Assembly (NCBI RefSeq): GCF_027922005.1
Contig: NZ_BSEV01000002.1
Span: 434,001-498,000, forward strand
Length of the DNA stretch: 64,000 nt
Origin: Streptosporangium carneum
Lineage (GTDB): Bacteria; Actinomycetota; Actinomycetes; Streptosporangiales; Streptosporangiaceae
Direction: 5' to 3'
Positions within the stretch are counted from its first letter, which is position 1. Each line of letters starts with the position of its first letter. Under the pieces are notes generated by a model. The model was not told the DNA's origin. It was given only the letters and a program-made list of their open reading frames with translations, and did no database searches. A program made the translations under genes and the position numbers. Of this stretch, positions 1 through 8,187 are shown piece after piece.

Positions 1-19
1 CGAGAGCGCCGTGCGCTGA
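1..19 (+). CDS. possible 3' end of an upstream CDS (partial)
   Basis: Only the last codons could be present: a TGA at 17-19 is preceded by an open frame reading ESAVR. The J-domain-like gene begins 3 bases later with no Shine-Dalgarno of its own beyond a weak purine stretch, which suggests translational coupling to a gene that starts outside the window. Product unknown. Inference only. Confidence 0.25.
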
Positions 20-21
20 CC

Positions 22-411
22 ATGAACAACCGTGATCACTGGGAGAACCCCTACCTCATGTTGGGCGTCCCGCACGGCGATCCCGGCTGGGAGGATCAGT
101 GGCGCGACCTCCGCAAGGAGCTTAATCACGACGTCGATCGGTTGACGCACATCAATGCCGCGAAAAGGCGGCTCATGCATGCCGAAAGACATGGCGCCGA
201 CTTCTACGTCCTGCCACTCGAAGAAAGCTCGTTGCACCTCTCCAGGGAACGCTCCGCAGCACTGCTCCCACCTGTGGAGCCACTGCACCGCCGGACTTCG
301 CAGAGCAAGCCTGAGGACTTCGACCCACTGCGGGTGAACGCGACACGATCATTGCTGGACGACTTCGAATTCAGCATGCCGAAAAACACGGAACCGAGCG
401 ATGAAGCCTGA
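22..411 (+). CDS. degenerate J-domain (DnaJ-like) protein, 129 aa
   Basis: Residues 8-55 resemble a compact J domain: NPYLMLGVP matches the helix I consensus (xYYxxLGVx), followed by a basic-aromatic helix (WRDLRKEL) and an INAAKRRL stretch matching the INxAYxxL of helices III/IV. The HPD tripeptide needed to stimulate Hsp70 ATPase is not intact; NHDVD sits where it would be expected. The remaining ~70 residues match nothing I know. The gene is first of a tightly coupled set with a GrpE-like gene and an Hsp70 gene, which supports a co-chaperone role: it could bring substrate to the neighbouring Hsp70-RNase without being a full J protein. The next gene starts inside its last codons (401). The family call rests on short motifs and on context. 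Confidence 0.5.
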   Translation: MNNRDHWENPYLMLGVPHGDPGWEDQWRDLRKELNHDVDRLTHINAAKRRLMHAERHGADFYVLPLEESSLHLSRERSAALLPPVEPLHRRTSQSKPEDFDPLRVNATRSLLDDFEFSMPKNTEPSDEA

Positions 412-1294
412 GAACATGTCGACCAATCAGCCTCCCGGAAACCAGGGCAGGAAACCACGAAGGTCAGCGGCGAGTCCGCGACCGAGATCGGAGCCGCGCA
501 ACAGGAACGACCTCCATAATGTCGTCGACAACCTAACCCAGCGCCTCGAGCGAGAAGTGGAACGACGCCTCCTCGATGTCAGCAGCGAGCTGAGAGGGCT
601 CCTCCGGAGCGAGATACGGATGCACGCCGCGCGGTTGGCCCGAGAGAGCGAGGAGAAGGCCTCATCGGCAGCACGCGCGAGCCAGGAAAAAGCGAGACCG
701 CGTCGTGAGACGGAGACCCCGTCCGAGGAGAAGGCCTCACCGGCAGAACCTTCGAGCCGGGAAAGAGCGGACTTGGAGACGAGGCTGCGTCGCGAGATGG
801 AGGACCGGCTGGCGACAATCGCCAAAGAAAGGGCGCACCTCGATCCGAACCTCGTGCTGAAGAGATTCACCGAGCACACCAGCGCGCTTCTAAACAAAAT
901 CGACGGTTCAGACTCGGGCACGTTGCGCGAACAATTGAACAGCGGTCTGCGTCAAGCCGTTCTGGACGCACTGCGCGGCCGGAAACAGCACCTCTCCCAT
1001 CTGACGAAAATCGAACGGGTGGTGCGGGAGGGATCCATGGACCAGATCCCACAACTGCTGGACGAGTTCTTCGTCGAAGCCGGAGTTCGGAGGATCTCGG
1101 ACCCCTCGGAGGGCCCGGAGTTCTTCAAGGCCATCAACGACTCGGTCGGCAAACCGTATCTCCAAGTGGTGGAACCCGCTTACGTGGACGAGGCAACCGG
1201 CCGGATTCTGCGTGCTGGCCATCTGAGGCATGTCGCGGAACCGCAGCTCGACGAGACCACTGCGGCACGTGACGTTTCGGAGAGGAAACCGTGA
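401..1294 (+). CDS. GrpE-like coiled-coil nucleotide-exchange factor, 297 aa
   Basis: Residues ~1-35 are basic and disordered. Residues ~35-145 are strongly helical and charged (heptad-like E/R/L runs), containing two near-copies of a segment around EEKASS/EEKASPAEPSSRE. Residues ~150-235 are helical. The C-terminus carries QVVEPAYVDEATGRILRAG (about residues 256-275), which closely follows the beta-domain end of GrpE (VxxVxxxGYxxxGRVLRPAxV). Known family role: GrpE dimers use a long N-terminal helix pair and a C-terminal beta domain to release ADP from Hsp70. This protein sits directly before an Hsp70 gene and overlaps it by 4 bp, so an exchange-factor role for that partner is the natural reading. 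It is longer than housekeeping GrpE and very divergent. Confidence 0.55.
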   Translation: MKPENMSTNQPPGNQGRKPRRSAASPRPRSEPRNRNDLHNVVDNLTQRLEREVERRLLDVSSELRGLLRSEIRMHAARLARESEEKASSAARASQEKARPRRETETPSEEKASPAEPSSRERADLETRLRREMEDRLATIAKERAHLDPNLVLKRFTEHTSALLNKIDGSDSGTLREQLNSGLRQAVLDALRGRKQHLSHLTKIERVVREGSMDQIPQLLDEFFVEAGVRRISDPSEGPEFFKAINDSVGKPYLQVVEPAYVDEATGRILRAGHLRHVAEPQLDETTAARDVSERKP

Positions 1295-3336
1295 CAACCG
1301 GAATCGACTTCGGCACGACCAATTCCGTTGTCGCGCAGTGGAACGGTGAAGACGTCGAGGTGCTCTCGCTGGACAGCGAGCACCTCGAAGACGAATGGTT
1401 CTATCCTTCCTTCGAGCATCTCTTCCCCACCATCGTGGGAGAGAGCTCGCTTCGCCTTGGCACACTGTTCGGCTGGGAGGCCAAGCTCCGGTCGAACCGG
1501 GTGATCGAGGCCTGCAAGCGCATGCTGCGCAACGACGGGGGTATCCAGCTCCGGGATCGTCGCATCTCCGCGACCGCCGTCGCCGCCGGTGTCTTCCAGG
1601 CCATGCGCGACCGGGCGGAGACGAACCTCACCACGATCGACAGCGCGGTCATCACCGTTCCGGCCAACGCGAAAGGCGGTGCCCGCTACCGCACACGGGC
1701 CGCGGCCCGAGCCGCGGGAATCCAGGTCAAGGCCCTGCTGAACGAACCGACCGCGGCCGCGCTCTCCTACATGCACGACATCCAGGAGGAGGGCACCATC
1801 ATGGTCTTCGACTGGGGCGGCGGGACCATCGACGTCACCGTCCTGGAGCACAGGGACGGGCTGTTCGAGGAGCGCGCGTCGCGCGGCGTCACCCAGCTCG
1901 GCGGCCTTGAGGTCGACAAAAGACTCCGCGCCCTCATCATCAGAAGGATCGGATACGAGCCCGACCTCTCACCGGAGGAGGAGAGGCAGTTCGCGCTGGC
2001 CGTCGAACGGACCAAGATCCGGCTTTCGACCGAGGAGACCGTCCTCACCAGGATTCCGGGGGTCAGCAGACTGATCGAGGTCTCCCGGACAGAGCTGGAG
2101 GCGCAGATCGGCCATCTGGTCGAAGAGGCTCTTCAGCCTGTTCGCATGTGCCTGAACGATCTCGGCATTGAAACCACCGGGGTTTCCGACATCCTCCTGA
2201 TCGGCGGCACCAGCCAAATGCCCTGCGTGCGCAGAGCCGTAGAACGGCTGATGGACGCCGAAACCGTTCCGGCTGAGATCTGCCATCCCATGACGGCCGT
2301 CGCCAGGGGTGCCGCCATCGCCGCCGCCATCATGGACGGCGAGCTCGACAGCTTCCTCCAGGTGTCCTCCATGTACGCCCTCGGCACGACGGCCGCCCGG
2401 AGCCTGGACAGCAGCGAGAAGGTGTTCAGCGAGATCATCAAGCCGCGTTCCCCGCTGCCCACTCGCGAACGGAAAAGCTACACCCCGAAGAACGATTTCC
2501 AGTCCGAGCTGAAGATCGAGATATGGGAGGCCGACCCGGACAAGCCCCTCCAGCATCCGGAGAACTTCCAGCTCACCACGCTCAGGGTTCGCTACCCCCA
2601 GCCGCTTCCCCGCTCGGAGGCGTCCTTCACCCTGGAGTACACCTACCAGGCGGACGGTCTGCTCCATGTCAAGGCCGCCCTCGACAAGGACGGCCGGATG
2701 CTGGTCGACCAGGAGATCTCTGACTTCACTCATGGCGAGACGCTCACCATGAGCGATATCAAACGTCAGATGACCGCGATGGAGGGGCTTCCCCAGCACA
2801 CGCCATCCCCGGACCCTCAGCCGCGCTTCTCACCCCCTGTCTCCTCATCCGCGACGACCGGACCGGCGATCGCGAGCGGCACAGGAAAGGCGTTCGTGGT
2901 CGACGGCTCCAACCTCGCCTGGCTCGGCCGGGACGTGAGAGCGGGCGACTCCCCCAGCTTCACCCAGCTCCTAGAGGCGGTGGAGGCGCTCAGGACCCAG
3001 CATCCTGATTCGTCCGTGGACGTGATCGTCGATGCCGCGCTCGTCCACCAGCTCACCTTCCTGGAAAGAGAGGAGCTCAGGAAGGGTATGCGCTCGGGAC
3101 TCATCACACAGGTACCCGCCGGCACCAAGGGCAAAGCGGACCGGCTCGTCGCGACGCTGGCGGCGCGGAAACAGGCGATCGTCGTGACGAACGACAGTTT
3201 CAAGGAGCTGCAGGCGGAGTTCCCATGGCTGCTTGACTCCAGCCGCGTCCTGGGCGCCTCGAACCCCGGCGGCGAGTGGATCTTCCTGGCCCGTCATCCG
3301 GTCCGTCCGCGCAGACCCGACGTCAACGGGCGCTGA
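1291..3336 (+). CDS. Hsp70 (DnaK-like) fused to a C-terminal NYN/PIN-like RNase domain, 681 aa
   Basis: The GTG start overlaps the previous stop (GTGA), with GGAGAGG 5-6 bases upstream. The Hsp70 ATPase domain (residues 1-~370) has GIDFGTTNS at 4-12, FDWGGGTIDV near 173 and LLIGGTSQMP near 303. A short beta-sandwich substrate domain follows (~385-500), without the usual helical lid. After a Pro/Ser linker, residues ~532-675 form a new domain starting FVVDGSNLAW and continuing with a central Asp (DVIVDAAL), GTKGKADRLV and IVVTNDSF. This acidic pattern is that of NYN/Zc3h12a-type RNases of the PIN fold, where the Asps bind the metal ion. The fusion implies that chaperone ATPase cycling controls or delivers an RNase. 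It is not the housekeeping dnaK: it has no EEVD-type tail or lid, and lies in a defence island. Confidence 0.8.
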   Translation: MTTGIDFGTTNSVVAQWNGEDVEVLSLDSEHLEDEWFYPSFEHLFPTIVGESSLRLGTLFGWEAKLRSNRVIEACKRMLRNDGGIQLRDRRISATAVAAGVFQAMRDRAETNLTTIDSAVITVPANAKGGARYRTRAAARAAGIQVKALLNEPTAAALSYMHDIQEEGTIMVFDWGGGTIDVTVLEHRDGLFEERASRGVTQLGGLEVDKRLRALIIRRIGYEPDLSPEEERQFALAVERTKIRLSTEETVLTRIPGVSRLIEVSRTELEAQIGHLVEEALQPVRMCLNDLGIETTGVSDILLIGGTSQMPCVRRAVERLMDAETVPAEICHPMTAVARGAAIAAAIMDGELDSFLQVSSMYALGTTAARSLDSSEKVFSEIIKPRSPLPTRERKSYTPKNDFQSELKIEIWEADPDKPLQHPENFQLTTLRVRYPQPLPRSEASFTLEYTYQADGLLHVKAALDKDGRMLVDQEISDFTHGETLTMSDIKRQMTAMEGLPQHTPSPDPQPRFSPPVSSSATTGPAIASGTGKAFVVDGSNLAWLGRDVRAGDSPSFTQLLEAVEALRTQHPDSSVDVIVDAALVHQLTFLEREELRKGMRSGLITQVPAGTKGKADRLVATLAARKQAIVVTNDSFKELQAEFPWLLDSSRVLGASNPGGEWIFLARHPVRPRRPDVNGR

Positions 3337-3367
3337 CCGGCACCTCCCCCCGATCTCGGAGCTCAAC

Positions 3368-6300
3368 GTGGATCCGCTGAAGACCAGCTCACTCATCACC
3401 GACACCTACCGGCGCTACCTGCGGTCACTGCTGCCCGTGCGCGATACGAAGATCGCCGAAGCACTGATGGCGGAGATCACGAACAGTCCGATGCTGACCA
3501 AGGGTCCGTTGCTTGAGGCGACCCCGCCGTACGCGACAGGCGCCACGCTGCGACAGCTCGTCGCGGAGGGGGTGCTCTCCCGGTCGTTCGAAAAGCTGGA
3601 GAGCACGAACCTGGACCGTCCTCTCTACCTCCACCAGGAGCAGGCGATCCGCAAGGCCGCAGGCGGCCGCAATCTCGTGGTGGCGACGGGCACCGGTTCG
3701 GGAAAGACGGAGTCCTTTCTCCTGCCGATCCTGAACTCCCTGATCACCGAGCACGCGAACGGGACGCTCGGCCCCGGCGTGCGGGCGTTGCTCCTCTACC
3801 CGATGAACGCGCTCGCCAACGACCAGCTCAAGCGTCTCCGCGAACTCCTGAAGGGGACGCCGTCCATCACCTTCGGCCGGTACACCGGGGACACGAAGGA
3901 GCAGATGCACGAGGGCCTCGCGCAGTTCTCCGAGCTGAACCCGGACCAGCAGCCGCTGAGGAACGAGCTGCTGAGCCGCCAGGAGATGCGCGAAAAGCCC
4001 CCGCACATCCTGCTCACCAACTACGCGATGCTGGAGTACCTCCTGCTCCGTCCCTCCGACATGGATCTGTTCGAAGGTGAGCACAGCGGGCACTGGAGGT
4101 TCATCGCCCTCGACGAGGCACACGTCTACGACGGCGCGAAAGCCGAAGAGCTGGGCATGCTCCTGCGTCGTCTGCACGACCGGGTCGCGCCAAGGCAACA
4201 GCTTCAGTGCATCGCCACCAGCGCGACCGTCGGCGACCAACCAGAGGCCGTGATGGAGTTCGCCTCGAAGCTCTTCAACGTGCCGTTCGAATGGACGGAG
4301 GGCGACGCCGGCCGGCAGGACCTGGTCGGCGCGACCCGAGTGGCGATGCCCAGGGGCCCGTTCTGGGGGCCGCTGTCGGCCGAGCAGTACCGGGAACTGG
4401 CCCAGTACGACGATCTCGACGACGCGCTGAGCTGGCACACGACCGGCGAGTTCCCCGACACCGCTTCGGCTCTCGCCCACGAGCACGCGATGGCCAGCCT
4501 CCGAGGGACCCTCTCTCGCGGCCCGAAGGCGTTCGGAGCTCTCGCGCAGGAGATTTTCGACGGCCAGGAGGATCCGGAAGGAGGGCTGGCCGCGCTCGTC
4601 GAGGTCGGCAGCCGGGTGAAGGACGCGACCGGCACCTCCGTCCTGTCGGCGCGCTACCACCTGTTCGCCAGGGCCACCGAGGGGGCTTTCACCTGCCTCA
4701 CCGGGGAAGGCCCCCACGTCTCACTCAACCGGCACGAGGCCTGTCCCACCTGTGACGGCGCCATGTTCGAGCTCGCCGGCTGCAAACGGTGCGGGGTGGT
4801 GCACCTGATGGGCGCCGTCGTCCATTCGGCGGGAGGCTATGTTTTCACGCCCCGGATCACCCGCGACAACCCCCGGGCCTGGCTCCTGCTGGACGACACC
4901 CCCGAGGTCGTCGACGAGGACGAGACCACCCTTTCGGATGTCGCGCCCACCGAGGGCCAGGCCGCCTACCTGTGCCCGCGCTGCGGGGCTCTGCACAGCT
5001 CCTGGCTGTCCTTCTGCGGCAGGAACGGCTGTGGCGAGAGCGCGTTGCGACCGGTCAGGAAGCTGAACACCAAAGCCGCCTCTCCCACCGGCTGCGTATC
5101 GTGCGGCGGCCGGGGCTCGGGCGTGATCCGCCAGTTCGACAGCGGCCGGGACGCCACCGCGGCCGTGCTGGCGACCGCTCTCTACCAGCAGATCCCTCCT
5201 GCCCCCGACCGGGCGACGGCCGACCACCCCGGTGAGGGCCGCAAGCTTCTCACCTTCAGCGACAGCCGCCAGCAGGCTGCGTTCTTCGCGCCCTACCTGG
5301 AGACGAGCTACTCGGGGCTGCAACACCGCCGCCTCATCATGGAAGGCCTCCACGAGGCGGTCGAGAGCGGCGACCAGGTGAGCGTAGCCTCGTTGATCTT
5401 CTACGTGACCAAGGCGGCCAACAGGGCGGGAGTCTTCCCTGGCAAGGACGACGCCCCGACCAGGCAGCGGGCCGTCGCGCTGTGGGTGATGCGCGAGCTG
5501 CTCGCACTGGACGAACGGCAGTCCCTCGAAGGTCTGGGCCTGGTCAGGGTCGAGCTCGCTCGAGACGCCTCATGGAGGCCGCCCGCGCCGCTGCTCGCGC
5601 TGGGGCTCTCCGAGGACGAGTGCTGGGACCTGCTCCAGGAGCTGGTGCGGTCGCTGCGCACCCAGGGGGTGCTCACCATGCCGGAGAACGTCAACCCTCG
5701 GGACGAGGCGTTCCAGCCGCGGACCGGCCCGATCTACGTCCGCAGCGACGGCTCGGAGTCGAAGCTGAAGGTGCTGAGCTGGCTCCCCACCCGAGGCGTG
5801 AACCGGCGGTTGGACTATCTCACGCGGGTGCTCACGACGCTCGGCTCCTCCACCGACCCCAAGGAGGTACTGGGCGGCTGCTGGCGCTTCCTCACAACGC
5901 AGAAGGGCACGTGGCTGCCCGGTGACAGCCCGCGCCTGATCGGCCCGGTCCACCAGATCGACCACACCGGTTTGCGGCTCTCCCCCACCGAGACGCTCTA
6001 CCGGTGCGATCGCTGCCGCCGCTTCGCCGGGGTCAGCGTCCGCGGTGTCTGCCCGATGATGGGGTGCGCGGGCAAACTCCTCGAGGCGACGGCCGACCTC
6101 GACGACCACTACGCGACGCTCTACCAGACCATGCTCCCCATCCCGCTGGCCGCCATGGAACACACGGCGCAGTGGACCGGTACCAAGGCCGCCGAGATCC
6201 AGCAGCAGTTCATCAGAGGTGAGCTGAATGTCCTGTCCTGCTCGACCACGTTCGAACTGGGAGTCGACGTCGGCGAGCTGCAGACGGTCATGCTGCGCAA

Positions 6301-7978
6301 CATGCCGCCGACCACGGCCAACTACATCCAGCGCGCGGGCCGCGCGGGCCGTCGCGCCGACTCGGCCGCGCTGGTGCTCACCTACGCGCAGCGCCGCTCC
6401 CACGACCTGGCCCGTTACCAGGAACCGGAGGCGATGATCGCCGGTCAGATGCGCGCGCCGTACGTGCCGCTCGGCAATGAGCGGATCGACCGCAGGCACG
6501 CGCACTCGGTGGCGCTGGCCGCGTTCTTCCGGCACGCCAAGGAAAGCAGCGGCGAGGTCTGGCGGAACGCGGGCGAGTTCTTCCGCGGTCCTCGGGGAGC
6601 ACAGGACGCGCCGTGCAACCGCCTCCTTGAATTTCTCACGCCGGTTCCCGAGGAGATCACCGCCGCCCTGCGCCGGGTGCTTCCCTCGGAGGTCCAGGGG
6701 GAGATCGGGGTGGAGTCGGGGAGCTGGGTGATCGAGTTGTGCACACTCCTGGACGTGGTCCGCGAGGAGCTGGACCAGGACATCACGATCTTCGAACAAC
6801 GGATCAGCGAAGCCGTGGAGAACAGGAAGTTCCAGGTCGCCGACCGCTTCCAGAAGACCATCAACACGCTGACCAGGCGCAACCTCATCGGCTTCCTGGC
6901 CAACAGGAACGTGCTGCCGAAGTACGGCTTCCCCGTGGACACCGTGGAGTTGCGCACCATTCACTGCGACGGCCAGGTGGGATCCAGCCTGGAGTTGGCC
7001 CGCGACCTGTCCAGCGCCATCTACGAGTACGCCCCGGGAGCCGAGGTGGTCGCGGGCGGCCAGCTCTGGACGTCGGCCGGGGTGTACCGCCTGCCCGGAC
7101 GGGAGCTGATCAGCAGGAAGTACTACGTCTGCCGGGCCTGCGGGCACTTCCGGTACGTCGAGGGCGACGCGTCCCTCGTCTGCCCGGCCTGTGACACCCC
7201 CGCGGACACGACACCGCGTGAATACTGCGTGCCGGAGTTCGGCTTCATCGCGGAACGGAAGACCCGCAGGCCCGGCAGCGAGCCGCCCAAGACATCGTGG
7301 TACGGCGCCACCCACGTGGTGGAACTGGCGGCCGATCCGGTGGAGTTCCGCTGGCGTACGGCCGGCGGCCTCGGAGTGCGGGCCCGTTCGGGAGAGCGCG
7401 GACTCATGATCGCCCTGTCCGAGGGGATCGGTGGAGCCGGCTACCTGATCTGCGACAGGTGCGGCTGGGCGGTCGCCAACCTGGGGCGGAAGGTGTCGAG
7501 TCACAGCAACCCGGTGCGGCAGGCCGACTGCAAGGGCCAGCTGCAGTGGCGGTCGCTGGCGCATCTGTACCAGACCGACATCCTGGAGATCCGCTTCGAC
7601 GGGCTGAACATGCTGTGGGAGGAGTGGCTGTCCACGTTGTACGCCCTGCTCGAAGGGGCGGCCTACGGATTGGAGATCAGCCGCAACGACATCGACGGAA
7701 CGGTTCACGCGGGGACCGACGGGCAGACGAGCCTGGTCGTCTACGACACGGTGCCCGGCGGGGCCGGCTCGGTGATGCGGATCGCGAAGGGGCTCGACAT
7801 CGTCGGCGAGACCGCGCTCAGACGCATGTCGGACTGCGGCTGCGGTGAGGAGACCGCCTGTTACGGCTGCCTGTGGAACCGGAGCAACGAGCGCAGCCAC
7901 CAGTCGCTGAGCCGGGGCGCGGCGCTGAAGGTGCTCCGGATGCTCAGCGAGGACGGCCCCCTCAAGCTGGAAATGTGA
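3368..7978 (+). CDS. SF2 DEAH-box helicase with C-terminal DUF1998 zinc module, 1536 aa
   Basis: I take the GTG at 3368, 31 bases after the Hsp70 stop, because GGAG lies 7 bases upstream and the protein then begins at a plausible MDPLKTSSL; the open frame extends further back to 3233 inside the Hsp70 gene. Motif I is TGTGSGKTE (~res 106-115), motif II DEAH (~249), motif III SAT (~284), then inserted Cys pairs (CPTC ~459, CPRC ~536), motif V STTFELGVDVG (~959) and motif VI QRAGRAGRR (~987). The C-terminus has further CxxC pairs and the DUF1998 signature CGCGEETACYGC followed by an N-x-x-S-H-x-S-L stretch (~1490). DruE of Druantia, the DISARM DrmA/DrmB pair and MrfA-type repair helicases share this helicase-plus-DUF1998 plan. 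Gene order makes it the effector or translocase partner of the chaperone-RNase trio. It is not BrxHI, which is Lhr-like. Confidence 0.85.
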   Translation: MDPLKTSSLITDTYRRYLRSLLPVRDTKIAEALMAEITNSPMLTKGPLLEATPPYATGATLRQLVAEGVLSRSFEKLESTNLDRPLYLHQEQAIRKAAGGRNLVVATGTGSGKTESFLLPILNSLITEHANGTLGPGVRALLLYPMNALANDQLKRLRELLKGTPSITFGRYTGDTKEQMHEGLAQFSELNPDQQPLRNELLSRQEMREKPPHILLTNYAMLEYLLLRPSDMDLFEGEHSGHWRFIALDEAHVYDGAKAEELGMLLRRLHDRVAPRQQLQCIATSATVGDQPEAVMEFASKLFNVPFEWTEGDAGRQDLVGATRVAMPRGPFWGPLSAEQYRELAQYDDLDDALSWHTTGEFPDTASALAHEHAMASLRGTLSRGPKAFGALAQEIFDGQEDPEGGLAALVEVGSRVKDATGTSVLSARYHLFARATEGAFTCLTGEGPHVSLNRHEACPTCDGAMFELAGCKRCGVVHLMGAVVHSAGGYVFTPRITRDNPRAWLLLDDTPEVVDEDETTLSDVAPTEGQAAYLCPRCGALHSSWLSFCGRNGCGESALRPVRKLNTKAASPTGCVSCGGRGSGVIRQFDSGRDATAAVLATALYQQIPPAPDRATADHPGEGRKLLTFSDSRQQAAFFAPYLETSYSGLQHRRLIMEGLHEAVESGDQVSVASLIFYVTKAANRAGVFPGKDDAPTRQRAVALWVMRELLALDERQSLEGLGLVRVELARDASWRPPAPLLALGLSEDECWDLLQELVRSLRTQGVLTMPENVNPRDEAFQPRTGPIYVRSDGSESKLKVLSWLPTRGVNRRLDYLTRVLTTLGSSTDPKEVLGGCWRFLTTQKGTWLPGDSPRLIGPVHQIDHTGLRLSPTETLYRCDRCRRFAGVSVRGVCPMMGCAGKLLEATADLDDHYATLYQTMLPIPLAAMEHTAQWTGTKAAEIQQQFIRGELNVLSCSTTFELGVDVGELQTVMLRNMPPTTANYIQRAGRAGRRADSAALVLTYAQRRSHDLARYQEPEAMIAGQMRAPYVPLGNERIDRRHAHSVALAAFFRHAKESSGEVWRNAGEFFRGPRGAQDAPCNRLLEFLTPVPEEITAALRRVLPSEVQGEIGVESGSWVIELCTLLDVVREELDQDITIFEQRISEAVENRKFQVADRFQKTINTLTRRNLIGFLANRNVLPKYGFPVDTVELRTIHCDGQVGSSLELARDLSSAIYEYAPGAEVVAGGQLWTSAGVYRLPGRELISRKYYVCRACGHFRYVEGDASLVCPACDTPADTTPREYCVPEFGFIAERKTRRPGSEPPKTSWYGATHVVELAADPVEFRWRTAGGLGVRARSGERGLMIALSEGIGGAGYLICDRCGWAVANLGRKVSSHSNPVRQADCKGQLQWRSLAHLYQTDILEIRFDGLNMLWEEWLSTLYALLEGAAYGLEISRNDIDGTVHAGTDGQTSLVVYDTVPGGAGSVMRIAKGLDIVGETALRRMSDCGCGEETACYGCLWNRSNERSHQSLSRGAALKVLRMLSEDGPLKLEM

Positions 7979-7985
7979 GGTTTCG

Positions 7986-8015
7986 GCCCTGACGTCTCCG
8001 CCCAGCCGTCAGGGC
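7986..8015 (+). terminator. hairpin after the chaperone-helicase operon
   Basis: A perfect 9-bp inverted repeat (gccctgacg / cgtcagggc) with a 12-base loop begins 8 bases after the helicase stop. There is no long T-run, as is common for actinomycete terminators. It separates the first operon from pglW, whose start lies ~170 bases further on. Confidence 0.55.
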
Positions 8016-8187
8016 GTCCACCACCTCTCAGCGTTTACCGTCCCGATCCCTGCACTATCTGATGAAATTTGCGGACGGCTCTGACAAGATGCCCTCTGAT
8101 CATCGTTTGGGACGGTCCAAAGTGTTCGACGCCGAGCACCGCCCAGACACGAATCGTCATGTGAATACGGTAGGAAAGGAAGGCCTT

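Noticed and set aside
1291..3336. Housekeeping dnaK
   Set aside because: It lacks the helical lid and usual C-terminal tail, carries an RNase domain, and its J and GrpE neighbours are too divergent for the core chaperone operon.
3368..7978. BrxHI (Lhr-like helicase) of BREX-2
   Set aside because: The C-terminal DUF1998 cysteine signature and inserted zinc pairs are not those of Lhr-like helicases, and a hairpin separates it from pglW.
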